Shown: piece by piece, positions 17,260 through 26,380 of the stretch
How the letters are laid out: each line of letters starts with the position of its first letter
How positions within the stretch are numbered: position 1 is the first letter of the stretch
NCBI GenBank assembly: GCA_031279825.1
Contig: JAITHT010000072.1
Coordinates: 1 to 53,226 of the forward strand
DNA: 53,226 bases
From: Desulfovibrio sp.
GTDB lineage: Bacteria > Desulfobacterota > Desulfovibrionia > Desulfovibrionales > Desulfovibrionaceae
Reading direction: 5' to 3'
Program-made: the position numbers and the translations under genes
The notes under the pieces: generated by a model
What the model was told of the DNA's origin: nothing
What the model saw: the letters and a program-made list of their open reading frames with translations, nothing else
The model's database searches: none

Positions 17260-19860
17260 ATGCTTGGCTGGAAAGATCGTTACCTCTTTGTAACCCCGCC
17301 TTTTTTTATGCCACAGGGTATCCGGGTTGAGGAAATACCTTTTGAACGAAACTCTCCCCGAGTGCCGTTTTTATTTATCTGCTTGTTTCTGACATTTATT
17401 CTCAGTACAGGATCGCGTCTGCTGGAAATACCCTATTGGGATAATCCGGCCTATCGTATGGGCAATGAATACCTGCTTGCCACTCATGACGCCTATCATT
17501 GGGTTGCCGGGGCAGAAGGTTTCGAATTCGGAACAGGGCATCCCATGTCGGAATTCGCCCGCATACTGTCAGAAATAACTGATATCCCCCCGGCTCAAGT
17601 CGCCTTTTGGCTGCCGCCTGTTATGGGGGGACTGCTGGCGGTCGGAGTCTGGCTCTGGGGGTGGGGTTTAGGCTATCCCTTTGCCGGATGCTGTGCAGGC
17701 GTGCTCTCTTCTCTGGCTCCGGCCTTTTGCGCCCGTACGCTTCTGGGTTTTTACGATACCGACCTCATCATTTTACTTTTTCCTCTGCTTTTTGGATTGA
17801 TTCCTGCCTTGTGGCTCAACCCTTGGCTCATTAGCCCACTGGAACTGCTCTGGCGACTGCCGGTCGGCCTCTTTGCAAAGAAAATCCGCCTGAACAGAAA
17901 CTCCTCTCAAGAAACGACGAAAGAGAAGATGCCCTTCTGCCTGCGCCGAATTGTGGATGTACTGCCCAGCATATGCCGCAGGCAATGGTTTTTTGGAAAC
18001 AATGCCGCGATTCCGGGCGCATTTTCCATGTCCGCCACAGAGATGCGAGGATCCGTATTCGCTTGGCCATGGATAAGCCTGCTTATATTATCCGGCGTAT
18101 TCGGCCACTGGACGGAAAGCTGGCACTCTTTATTCCCTTATTTGACACGCTTTGCCACCCTGAGCCTGCCGCTACTTATTCTTATCCTCGGTCCTGCCGG
18201 CGGCCGAAGGCTGCTGCTCTCCGCCTCTTTGTGCTACGCCTTGCCTATGCTATGCGGTTTCAAGGGAGTCATCGCCTCCCTGGTTTATTGCGCGCTCCTG
18301 CACCTGACATGGAGAGCCGCCGGGCAGGCCCCCGATGCATCCGGCAGACTGTGCCGACTCTTTCTCTATCTCTTCCGGCACAACCTTCTCCAGGAAAAAA
18401 TCTTCCTGGCCGTCGCCTGGATCGGCACCATCTCCATAGTTCTCGATAGTGCCGTCTACGATATTATGATGCAATCATTTGCCGCATATAGCAACAGAAG
18501 CGGAGATATATCCCAAGCTTCCGCCATTACTCGCGACCCGCTTATGTTTCCTTCTGTGGCGCAATCAATCATAGAAGTGCAGACCATTGCCTTGCCGGAG
18601 TTCTTTGTATATATATATCCAATTGAAATTATAAGCATTATTGCTTTTATCCTTTTCCTCTACAGGTTGAGTCTCACGCCTGCCATGATTTGGTTTATTC
18701 CTCTATTGGCCCTTTCCTTGCTCAGTCTGAAAATGGGCGCCCGTATGATCCTGTTTGCCACTCCCGCATTAATGCTGAGCCTTTGTATGGAAGGAGGACT
18801 ATTTCTGGAATACTCATTCTTTCGCCTCATCTTGCCTCGAATCTCACGCGCATACCGACAGGACACTGGAAAAAGCGCTACCGGCTTTGCTCCGTCAGCA
18901 AAAGACACCTCTTTACGGAAAGAAGCTATTCAATTGACAGCCTGTCTTATATGCACCGTCTGCCTGACCTGGCCCCTCATCATACTGCTGCCCGACTACA
19001 CTCAAGGGCCAATCATCAGCAAAAACCAGGCAACCGCCCTTATGTTCATCAAAGATAACACTGAGGAAGACAGTTTTATCTGGAACTGGTGGGATTGGGG
19101 CTATGCCACACACCACTTTGCCCGCCGCCACACTATTGCGGACGGCGCTCGACACGGCGGCCCGTCGTTATTCCTGCCGGCTGCGGTTTACACAACGGCC
19201 GATCCTCGTTTCGCCCGCCAAATCATCAAATATACCGCCACTAAAGGCAATATTCCCGGAAATGTTTTTGCCGATCTCTCCGCCTCTCAAGCGCAACAGT
19301 TGATGCGTGACCTCGGGAACCGCCATACCCCCCTGATCACTGCCCCCGGGAAACAATATGTGGTTGTGAGCCTTGAACTGCTCCGCCTTGGTCTCTGGAT
19401 AACCCGCTACGGTTCATGGAATTTTGAAAGCAGGCAGTCCTCTGGCTCCCTGATAAACAATTTATCGCAGGCTATGGAATTTAACGTGGATACCGGCATT
19501 ATTCAGCCGGAAAAATCCCAGCCTGTTTACGCCGGCAGCATAGACATTTTCGGAAGCAAAGGGCTGGAACGCCGCTCATATAACCGTTACGGCGCGTATC
19601 ACTTTATTTTCAACACGCAAACGTCAACTTTTGACAAAACTGGAAATCGAACTGCCAATTTGATTGAATCATTCTGGAAAATACAACGCGGAAATGCTCC
19701 TTCCTCCATCATGGTTAACGACAAAATAGTCTTGGACGACGTTTTCTATAATACAATGATGGTACAGCTTCTCCTTTGCCCCAAGGACGATCCGGGCATC
19801 GCGCCTTATTTCAGGCTCGTGTTCGACAATATGTACGCCAGAGTGTTCGAAGTGCTCTAA
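17260..19860 (+). CDS. pglB: PglB/STT3-type oligosaccharyltransferase
   Basis: An 866-residue membrane protein of the STT3 family, which transfers a lipid-linked glycan to Asn in N-glycosylation sequons on the outer face of the inner membrane. The first membrane span is near 35-50. Acidic catalytic-loop residues follow: IPYWDNPAY (Asp61), ATHDAYHW (Asp77) and the DxD-like YDTD at 165-168. About a dozen spans run to about 560. The signature WWDWG sits at 610-614, a WWDxG variant, followed by a periplasmic domain. AGGAAA precedes ATG 17260; the much longer frame from 16714 reads through rsmG and is not real. No glycan-assembly genes are nearby. Bacterial PglB enzymes are known in Campylobacter and Desulfovibrio. 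Confidence 0.93.
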   Translation: MLGWKDRYLFVTPPFFMPQGIRVEEIPFERNSPRVPFLFICLFLTFILSTGSRLLEIPYWDNPAYRMGNEYLLATHDAYHWVAGAEGFEFGTGHPMSEFARILSEITDIPPAQVAFWLPPVMGGLLAVGVWLWGWGLGYPFAGCCAGVLSSLAPAFCARTLLGFYDTDLIILLFPLLFGLIPALWLNPWLISPLELLWRLPVGLFAKKIRLNRNSSQETTKEKMPFCLRRIVDVLPSICRRQWFFGNNAAIPGAFSMSATEMRGSVFAWPWISLLILSGVFGHWTESWHSLFPYLTRFATLSLPLLILILGPAGGRRLLLSASLCYALPMLCGFKGVIASLVYCALLHLTWRAAGQAPDASGRLCRLFLYLFRHNLLQEKIFLAVAWIGTISIVLDSAVYDIMMQSFAAYSNRSGDISQASAITRDPLMFPSVAQSIIEVQTIALPEFFVYIYPIEIISIIAFILFLYRLSLTPAMIWFIPLLALSLLSLKMGARMILFATPALMLSLCMEGGLFLEYSFFRLILPRISRAYRQDTGKSATGFAPSAKDTSLRKEAIQLTACLICTVCLTWPLIILLPDYTQGPIISKNQATALMFIKDNTEEDSFIWNWWDWGYATHHFARRHTIADGARHGGPSLFLPAAVYTTADPRFARQIIKYTATKGNIPGNVFADLSASQAQQLMRDLGNRHTPLITAPGKQYVVVSLELLRLGLWITRYGSWNFESRQSSGSLINNLSQAMEFNVDTGIIQPEKSQPVYAGSIDIFGSKGLERRSYNRYGAYHFIFNTQTSTFDKTGNRTANLIESFWKIQRGNAPSSIMVNDKIVLDDVFYNTMMVQLLLCPKDDPGIAPYFRLVFDNMYARVFEVL

Positions 19861-19881
19861 ATCTTTATCTCCGCAATCCAC

Positions 19882-20469
19882 TTATAGCTCAATTCTCGTG
19901 CCGAGCAATTTAAGAAAATCACGAAGCCAGGCAGGGTGCGCCGGCCAAGCCGGAGCAGTAACCAAATTCCCATCCACACAGGAGTTGCTGCCGCTCTCAT
20001 TCATCGGACACCACGTTGCCCCGGCGTCAACCACATCGGGCTGCACGGCGGCATACGCGGTACAGGTCCTTCCCTTCAATATTCCTGCAGAAACAAGAAT
20101 TTGCGGACCATGGCAAACCGCGGCAATGGGCTTTTTAGCCGCATCGAACTCACGCACTATCTCCAAAACACGAGGATTAAGACGCAGATATTCCGGAGCG
20201 CGCCCTCCGGGAACAATCAAGGCGTCGTAATCCTTTGTGTTCACAGCGTCAAAATCGGCGTTCAACATAAAATTATGACCACGTTTTTCAGAATAGGTCT
20301 GATCGCCTTCAAAGTCATGAACAGCTGTACGCACAAATTCTCCAGGCTTCTTGCCGGGACAAACCGCATGCACGATATGCCCCACAGCCTGAAGCGCCTG
20401 AAAAGGGACCATGATTTCATAGTCTTCCACAAAATCTCCGGCAAAAAGTAAAATCTTTTTAGCACTCAT
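19882..20469 (-). CDS. DJ-1/PfpI-family protein
   Basis: A 195-residue class I glutamine amidotransferase-like protein. The nucleophile elbow is Cys119-His120 in AVCHGPQIL and the activating Glu15 lies in FVEDYE, the pattern of PfpI/YhbO proteases and deglycases. The [14 protein letters not shown] segment is also typical. Whether it acts as a peptidase, a glyoxalase or a deglycase cannot be read from sequence. AAGGAG precedes ATG 20469. It lies 42 bases downstream of the CDF exporter gene and is likely co-transcribed with it. The stop is 21 bases from the convergent pglB stop. Confidence 0.9.
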   Translation of the reverse strand: MSAKKILLFAGDFVEDYEIMVPFQALQAVGHIVHAVCPGKKPGEFVRTAVHDFEGDQTYSEKRGHNFMLNADFDAVNTKDYDALIVPGGRAPEYLRLNPRVLEIVREFDAAKKPIAAVCHGPQILVSAGILKGRTCTAYAAVQPDVVDAGATWCPMNESGSNSCVDGNLVTAPAWPAHPAWLRDFLKLLGTRIEL

Positions 20470-20511
20470 AACCGACTCCTTACAATTACATTCTGCGAAA
20501 GAAAAAAGGAG

Positions 20512-21462
20512 CTAGCGGACGGCGCTCCGTTCTCCCGGACTCCATGGGTCGATATGCACCAGCACATTGAAAACTTCCACGCCGATATATGCCGTTGCCT
20601 CGGCCGTATATAAGGCATCTTCAACGGTATGGGCAATATCGTTCCCTTCGCCGACAGTAAGATCGACGTCAACCCCCACATGCATGTCAACATGCAACCC
20701 CTGACCAAGATAACGGGTACGCAAGGCATGTATTCCCTTAACGCCGTCAATGCGCCCGCAATACTCCGCAAGCCGGGCATGTATCTCTTCTCCGGCGCCG
20801 CTATCCATCAGTACGCGGATAGCAGAAATGCAAATCCCCCAGGCGGCATACAAGATAAATCCCGCGACCAGCATGGCGCCGAGCAGATCCACCACAGCCA
20901 GAGAAGGAACCCACATGGCAACGGCAACGGCAACAACGATAGGCAGAGAAGACAAGGCATCGGAACGATGATCCCATGCCTTGGCTACCAGGGCATCCGA
21001 TTTAAGCGCAACTCCCTTTTTGATAGTCCAGCGGTACAGGAGCTCTTTAGCCACAACGGAACAAAGCGCGGCAAAGAGAGCCGGCATGCTTCCGACATGC
21101 TCGTTTGTCCGGTCGTCCATACGGCCGGCGGCATCCACGATAATGCCCGCTCCGGCCACGGCCAGCAAAACGCCTATAAAAAGCGAGATCAATGATTCAA
21201 GTCGTTTATGTCCATAATTATGAAGTTCATCCGGCGGCGCTACCCAAAAGCGTACGGCCACTATTACCATAATGTCCGTCAACAGATCCGACAAGCTATG
21301 CATCCCGTCGGCAATAACCGCCCGACTGTTACCCGTGATGCCTGCCCAAAATTTGAATGTCGTCAGAATCGCATTCACCAGGAGTCCTACCCAGGTTGCC
21401 TGACGGATCTCGCCTCCCCTGAACAGATCCCGTTCTGTGATCTCGCGCTGCCTGTCCGTCAT
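20512..21462 (-). CDS. Cation diffusion facilitator (CDF) family metal exporter
   Basis: A 316-residue inner-membrane antiporter that exports divalent metals such as Zn, Fe, Co or Mn in exchange for protons. Six spans cover about 20-215, with the metal site motifs DGMHSLSDLLTD at about 52-63 and AWDHRSDALSS further on, a HxxxD pair. The cytoplasmic domain ends in VHIDPW. ATG 21462 has GGAAGA upstream; a GTG at 21495 would add 11 residues. Metal choice cannot be fixed: the motif type (D and D in span 2, H and D in span 5) fits the Zn/Fe FieF-like group. A terminator-like hairpin at 21559 lies upstream. Confidence 0.92.
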   Translation of the reverse strand: MTDRQREITERDLFRGGEIRQATWVGLLVNAILTTFKFWAGITGNSRAVIADGMHSLSDLLTDIMVIVAVRFWVAPPDELHNYGHKRLESLISLFIGVLLAVAGAGIIVDAAGRMDDRTNEHVGSMPALFAALCSVVAKELLYRWTIKKGVALKSDALVAKAWDHRSDALSSLPIVVAVAVAMWVPSLAVVDLLGAMLVAGFILYAAWGICISAIRVLMDSGAGEEIHARLAEYCGRIDGVKGIHALRTRYLGQGLHVDMHVGVDVDLTVGEGNDIAHTVEDALYTAEATAYIGVEVFNVLVHIDPWSPGERSAVR

Positions 21463-21558
21463 GGCGCTTTCTTCCGCCCCATTGTTTTTCTTCACAAGCG
21501 CCGCGGCAAAGAGTACGAACGCTCACCCTCACCGTCATATAAGAATAAGGATCATGCC

Positions 21559-21587
21559 GAGAGCGATTTCATTCTGAAATCGCTCTC
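21559..21587. terminator. Terminator between the aminotransferase and CDF genes
   Basis: GAGAGCGATTTC and GAAATCGCTCTC form a perfect 12-base stem with an ATTCT loop, followed by GTTTTG on the plus strand. The leftward aminotransferase gene ends at 21700, so on the minus strand it lies 113 bases beyond that gene and before the CDF gene. Confidence 0.6.
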
Positions 21588-21699
21588 GTTTTGATCGCAC
21601 AAAACGCCGAAATGCGAGGCATTGCAGGAGGCTTTACGAAACGACGCTTCCGGCGAAGCCCACGCATACCATCGCAGGACGCAACAGTTATGGGAAAAT

Positions 21700-22890
21700 C
21701 TAACAAGAGGGACTCCCAGCGTGGGAAAGCGCCTTTTTAATTCCCCTGACAGCTTGATTGGTGCGATGCTGGTTTTCAATAAGAGCAAAACGCACATGAT
21801 CGTCGCCATGGGCACCAAAACCAAGCCCTGGAGACACAGCGACATGGCCTTCCTTCAGCAACAGTTTGGCAAACTCCACAGAACCCATATGCCGGAATTC
21901 TTCGGGAATTTGCGCCCATACAAACATCGTGCCTTTAGGCGCCGGCACCTCCCAACCGATGCGGTTAAGTCCTTCAATGAGCCAGTCGCGGCGTTGCCGG
22001 TATATTTCGCAAATGTCACGAACGCAATCATCCTGCGCATTTATAGCTACTGTAGCGGCAATTTGAATAGGCTGAAATATGCCGTAATCCAAGTAACTTT
22101 TGATACGGGTCAAGGCGTAAACCATATCACGGTTCCCTACACAAAAGCCTACCCGCCAGCCCGCCATAGAATAGCTCTTGGACATGGAAAAAAACTCCAC
22201 ACCCACATCTTTTGATCCGGGAATCTGCATAAAACTCGGTGGGATATGACCGTCAAAAGCAATATCGGCATACGCAAGGTCATGTATGACATACAATTTA
22301 TGTTCTTTCGCAAAATCCACAACCTTCTGAAAAAATTCCAGCGTGGTGATTTCCGTAGTCGGGTTGTGCGGATAACTTAAAAAAAGCAGCTTAGGCTGAG
22401 GCCATGTCTGGCGGGTGGCCAATAGGAGATCATCGAAAAAATCCCGGCCCCGTCCGATGGGAATACTGCGCACATCAGCTCCGGCAATGATAGAAGCATA
22501 GGTATGGATGGGGTAGGTCGGATCCGGCGCGAAGACGACATCTCCTGGTGACAGCATGGCCAAAGCCAAATGGGCGAGCCCCTCCTTAACTCCCATAGTG
22601 CCTACGGCTTCACCTTCCGGATCAAGGGATACGCCAAAGCGCCGCGCATACCAGTCACAAATAGCCTTACGCAAGTTGGGAATGCCGCGCGACACGGAAT
22701 ATCGGTGATTCACATGCTTGCCGGAAGCTTCTACAAGCTTGTCCACTATAAATTGCGGAGTGGGCAAGTCGGGATTACCCATGCCGAAATCCACAATATC
22801 CACATTTTGCCGACGCATCTGCATCTTCAGTTCGGTAACCTGCGCAAAAACATAAGGCGGCAGACGGTGCATGCGGGGAAAATGATTCAT
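21700..22890 (-). CDS. alaC: Class I/II aminotransferase, AlaC-like
   Basis: A 396-residue PLP enzyme of fold type I, closest in style to AlaC (glutamate-pyruvate transaminase) and LL-diaminopimelate aminotransferase relatives. The PLP lysine is in [15 protein letters not shown]; other marks are [20 protein letters not shown] and the C-terminal [20 protein letters not shown] 22890 has GGAGG eight bases upstream; the longer frame to 22926 adds a Cys-rich leader unlike the family. In this lineage such enzymes can make alanine or serve lysine synthesis, so the substrate is an inference. Confidence 0.88.
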   Translation of the reverse strand: MNHFPRMHRLPPYVFAQVTELKMQMRRQNVDIVDFGMGNPDLPTPQFIVDKLVEASGKHVNHRYSVSRGIPNLRKAICDWYARRFGVSLDPEGEAVGTMGVKEGLAHLALAMLSPGDVVFAPDPTYPIHTYASIIAGADVRSIPIGRGRDFFDDLLLATRQTWPQPKLLFLSYPHNPTTEITTLEFFQKVVDFAKEHKLYVIHDLAYADIAFDGHIPPSFMQIPGSKDVGVEFFSMSKSYSMAGWRVGFCVGNRDMVYALTRIKSYLDYGIFQPIQIAATVAINAQDDCVRDICEIYRQRRDWLIEGLNRIGWEVPAPKGTMFVWAQIPEEFRHMGSVEFAKLLLKEGHVAVSPGLGFGAHGDDHVRFALIENQHRTNQAVRGIKKALSHAGSPSC

Positions 22891-23252
22891 GAAACAGGCC
22901 TCCGGTAAACAATTACGACAACTCATTTCATAACATCGGCCATCGGGCGATGTCTGAAGGCCGCTCCGCCGAAAAAGCGGTTTTTCACTTCGCTCCCGGC
23001 GGCTTTGCCGCCACGCCGCCCGGTAGGCGGCGTCAGAGAAATCATTGCATAATGCTTTATGAAATGACTTCTATAAACAATATTCTGATCATACGAGATC
23101 CCCCTTTATCATGTCAAACATATCTGAGCGAAACTTATGTTCGCCGTCCACAACGAGTGCAGAGTTTCAAAGGTAATCTGCTCTAGGTCTCAAGCCACAA
23201 AGGAAGGTTTGATGCAATGACGTCTTCGCAGGATGCATCCGGCGCGTTGCCA

Positions 23253-23295
23253 AAGGCCGCTCTGCCGAAAACCGCGTTTTCGGCAGAGCGGCCTT
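23253..23295. repeat. 19-base perfect inverted repeat inside nested outer arms
   Basis: AAGGCCGCTCTGCCGAAAA and its exact complement flank the five bases CCGCG. Outside lie further matching arms, CCACAAAGGAAG near 23194 and CTTCCTTTGTGG at 23304-23315, though the left side carries about 40 extra bases. The nesting is like that of a miniature transposable element. Confidence 0.6.
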
Positions 23296-23350
23296 CATCA
23301 GAACTTCCTTTGTGGTCTGAAACCCCGGCCGAAAGGCCATATAGCCCCGA

Positions 23351-23377
23351 CCCCGCCCTGAAGGGCGGGGTTTCTTT
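23351..23377 (+). terminator. GC-rich stem-loop with T run
   Basis: CCCCGCCCT and AGGGCGGGG, joined by a GA loop, are followed by TTTCTTT. It is a classic terminator shape on the plus strand, but no gene ends before it; it may be the end of a lost mobile element or a small RNA. Confidence 0.45.
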
Positions 23378-23767
23378 CCGGGGCGGAAGATTGGGAGGGG
23401 TCCAAACCCCTCCCAAGCGCGAGACGCAAAGCCATGAAGGGCTTCGCTACCTCATTTGGATACCTCGGCCATCGGACGATGTATGAGATGAGCTGTCGCC
23501 CTGTAGAGATTGCCTATGGCTGACTTATCAATTTATCAGATCAATATTAGCTCTAGTTTTTCAAGTATTAATAAAAAGTTTTCCTTCTATTTTAAAAATA
23601 TCTTGCTGTAAACTCCAATATGATATAAGTTAGATACGATCAGAGTTTTTTCTGCAATATATTTAGCACATTTCATATGATATATCCTAACATTACAAGG
23701 ATATTTCCTGCTTATATGGAGTGCAAAAAGAAACTTGCGTATGCGATTTTTTCGCAAAGGAGGTCCT

Positions 23768-26188
23768 ATGACGACAAAAATGAAAATCTGTACCAGCTTT
23801 ATAGTCATGATTTTATTAATCGGCCTGATGTCTGTTGTGGGATATCACGGTCTCAACAGCGTGACGAAGCTGTTTTCTGATTACAGCCGTATCTCGCACC
23901 TCAGCGTGGACATAAGCGATCTTCAGGCAAGCGTGAATACATCTAGATTTTTTCTAGAAAAATTTTTACGTACAGGGAATATAAAAGATATCGAGATGTC
24001 AGCCTCCATGCTGACAAAGGCCACAGATTACATCAAAAAAGGAGAGAGTCTGGCCAAACGTGAAGAACAAAAGCAGAGACTTAAGAATCTTACTGATATT
24101 TTTAGAAAATATATAGAAGCGTTGCATCTGCTGAAGGGCAATCAACAGAGTTTCAATGAAATCTCTACCGGGCAGTTCGAGCCTGCGCTTGCGAAGCTCA
24201 CCGCGCTCGCAACGCATCTTGACGAACTTGCGTTGAATATTAGCAATGTTTACGTCTCAAAACAACTCACCGCTCTTTGGGGAAGGATCGCCGATCTTAA
24301 AACAGCCGCGGCTGAGTTTGATGCTGTTGCTTCAGTCAAGTATGCTGATATCGCTGAACAGCACACAAAGGCGCTCATGGAGATCGTTACCGGCTTGGAG
24401 AATGTTTTGCGTACGGATGAAGGGCAGCGCACCGGCGCCCAAATAACAGCGGCCGTCAATACGCTCTCCACCGTTTTAAACCAAAATAAAACTCTCGCTG
24501 TGGAAGCGGAGAAAGTCCTTCTACAAATGTATGAATGGGACAAAACAATAGAATACCTTGTTGATGCGGCAAATGAGAGATCCAACGCCGATCAGGCCAC
24601 CATTTCACAGGAAATAAGCGATTTCAGCTCTTCCACCGCAACGCGCATGCTCGCTATTTCCTTATTCGGCATCATCTTCGGCCTGCTTTTCGCTCTGTTT
24701 ATTATTGTCAATCTCATCCGAACCCTGAATAAAGTCGCTGTTTATGCCGACGCCGTAGCCAGCGGGGATTGGGAATCACGCTCAGGCATCGCGGAAAAAG
24801 GTGAAATCGGCGCCATGGTGCGGGCGATAGACCAAATTCCCCATATCCTTAAAAATATTCTTAACGACTATCGGAATCTGACTGCGCGCATAGAAAGCGG
24901 CCATTTAAACAGTCAATGCGACGCCAGCGGCTATGCCGGCGGATACGCCACTATCCTGCGGGGCGCCAACGACATCATCAATCGTCTGAACAGCGTAGTG
25001 GACGCCCTTCCTTCTCCTGTAGCGGTGTTGGATAAAAATCTAACCTTTACCTATCTTAATGCCGCTGGCCGACAATTGGCCGGAGATGATTACCAGGGGA
25101 AAAGCTGCAAACAAGTATTCAGTCGTGATGATGACGGCACCGCGACGGATGCCCTGCGCAAAGCTGTGGACACGCTTAAGGCCGCCTCCGCAGAAACCCG
25201 CGCCTATCCGCGTGGGCAGCATATGGATATCCGCTATACGGCTATTCCTCTGCTGGATAAAAATAATACGCTGGCATCTATACTCCAGTTGCTAGTGGAT
25301 CTCACGTCCATCACGAATATTCAACGGACCATACAAAACGTGGCTCAACAGGCGGCTTCGATTTCCGGCAGGGTAGCCGCCTCCTCAGAAAAACTTTCCT
25401 CCCAGGTGGAAGAAGTCTCCCGCGGAGCGGAGATGCAGCGTACCCGGGTGGAAAACACGGCTTCAGCTATGACGGAAATGAACTCCACCGTCATAGAGGT
25501 GGCTAAAAATGTAAGCGAAGCATCAGAGCAATCATCGTTGACCAGAAACAAGGCGGAAGAAGGGGCCGAACTGGTGAATCACGTGGTCATGTCTATCAAT
25601 TCGGTGAATACGGTGGCATCAACCCTGCAGGACAATATGCAGGAGTTGGGTAAAGAGGCAAAGAGCATCGGCGGAGTGATGAACGTCATTTCCGATATTG
25701 CCGATCAGACCAACCTCCTGGCATTGAATGCCGCTATTGAAGCCGCCCGGGCAGGCGAAGCCGGACGCGGCTTTGCCGTAGTGGCTGACGAAGTGCGTAA
25801 ACTGGCGGAAAAAACCATGTCGGCCACACAGGAAGTGGGCAACAATATCTCGGCTATTCAACATTCCGCGCAAATCAACATTAATGAGGTGAGCGAGGCG
25901 GTCAAAGCCATCACCGAGGCCACAGGCCTCGCAAATTCCTCCGGGCAAGCGCTTATGGAAATTGTCGACCTGGCGACTGCCAACTCTTCTGTGGTCACCT
26001 CCATAGCCACGGCGGCAGAAGAACAGAGCGCCACCTCTGAAGAGATCAACCGGGCTATCGAAGAGATCAACGCTCTTGTGGGGCAGACGACGGACGGCAT
26101 GATTCAGGCGGCTTCCGCCGTGCAGGAATTATCGCATATGGCCCAGGAACTCAATCGGGTGATAGGAGAACTGAAAGCGCAATCATGA
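23768..26188 (+). CDS. Methyl-accepting chemotaxis protein with HAMP and PAS domains
   Basis: An 806-residue chemoreceptor. A first span at about 7-27 ([19 protein letters not shown]) and a second at about 294-318 enclose a long helical periplasmic sensor (about 30-290) of the two-bundle helical type. HAMP follows (about 320-375), then a PAS-like domain (about 405-510, [20 protein letters not shown]) and the signalling hairpin, whose tip reads [20 protein letters not shown] (about 640-683). No CheR-docking pentapeptide is seen at the C-terminus. GGAGG lies just before ATG 23768; the longer frame starts inside that site. The ligand is unknown; the internal PAS may sense redox or a small molecule. 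Confidence 0.93.
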   Translation: MTTKMKICTSFIVMILLIGLMSVVGYHGLNSVTKLFSDYSRISHLSVDISDLQASVNTSRFFLEKFLRTGNIKDIEMSASMLTKATDYIKKGESLAKREEQKQRLKNLTDIFRKYIEALHLLKGNQQSFNEISTGQFEPALAKLTALATHLDELALNISNVYVSKQLTALWGRIADLKTAAAEFDAVASVKYADIAEQHTKALMEIVTGLENVLRTDEGQRTGAQITAAVNTLSTVLNQNKTLAVEAEKVLLQMYEWDKTIEYLVDAANERSNADQATISQEISDFSSSTATRMLAISLFGIIFGLLFALFIIVNLIRTLNKVAVYADAVASGDWESRSGIAEKGEIGAMVRAIDQIPHILKNILNDYRNLTARIESGHLNSQCDASGYAGGYATILRGANDIINRLNSVVDALPSPVAVLDKNLTFTYLNAAGRQLAGDDYQGKSCKQVFSRDDDGTATDALRKAVDTLKAASAETRAYPRGQHMDIRYTAIPLLDKNNTLASILQLLVDLTSITNIQRTIQNVAQQAASISGRVAASSEKLSSQVEEVSRGAEMQRTRVENTASAMTEMNSTVIEVAKNVSEASEQSSLTRNKAEEGAELVNHVVMSINSVNTVASTLQDNMQELGKEAKSIGGVMNVISDIADQTNLLALNAAIEAARAGEAGRGFAVVADEVRKLAEKTMSATQEVGNNISAIQHSAQININEVSEAVKAITEATGLANSSGQALMEIVDLATANSSVVTSIATAAEEQSATSEEINRAIEEINALVGQTTDGMIQAASAVQELSHMAQELNRVIGELKAQS

Positions 26189-26242
26189 CGAATGTACGGC
26201 ATCCCCGTCCGTCCGATTGCAACACAAGACGGCCAAACAGTC

Positions 26243-26287
26243 AGAGTAGGTTAACGCGAAACCCTGCACTCGTCGTGTACGGCGAAA
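26243..26287. repeat. Partial copy of the dispersed AGAGCA repeat family
   Basis: AGAGTAGGTTAA, then TGCACTCGTCG and CGGCGAAA, match in order and spacing the left half of the fuller copy at 33769-33898. The right half is absent here. Confidence 0.5.
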
Positions 26288-26295
26288 ACAAGGCC

Positions 26296-26322
26296 GGCGC
26301 GGGCCATCCTCTGGCCCGCGCC
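26296..26322. terminator. Stem-loop between the chemoreceptor gene and rpsA
   Basis: GGCGCGGGCCA and TGGCCCGCGCC form an 11-base stem with a TCCTC loop between convergent genes. There is no T run, so termination is only likely. Confidence 0.45.
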
Positions 26323-26380
26323 CCTTCGGGAAGTGAAAGGAACATACTTTCACGTCATATTCCGCCCTAATAATGAGACG

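Larger units (their letters stand above)
22928..23489. repeat. Hairpin-rich intergenic island
   Basis: This stretch holds at least seven perfect or near-perfect stem-loops: CCGCT/AGCGG then T5 (22961-22985), GGCGGC/GCCGCC (22998-23012), ACGCCGCC/GGCGGCGT (23013-23033), a 19-base stem (23253-23295), CCCCGCCCT/AGGGCGGGG (23351-23370), and an 11-base stem (23391-23416). A unit reading GAAGGCCGCTC.GCCGAAAA appears twice, at about 22956 and inverted at about 23297. CGGCCATCGG.CGATGT occurs at both edges (22937 and 23466). The ORFs here are products of the repeats. Confidence 0.65.

Noticed and set aside
23217-23486. Proline-rich ORFs in the hairpin island
   Set aside because: Both strands give such frames because of the inverted repeats; there is no ribosome site or protein-like pattern.
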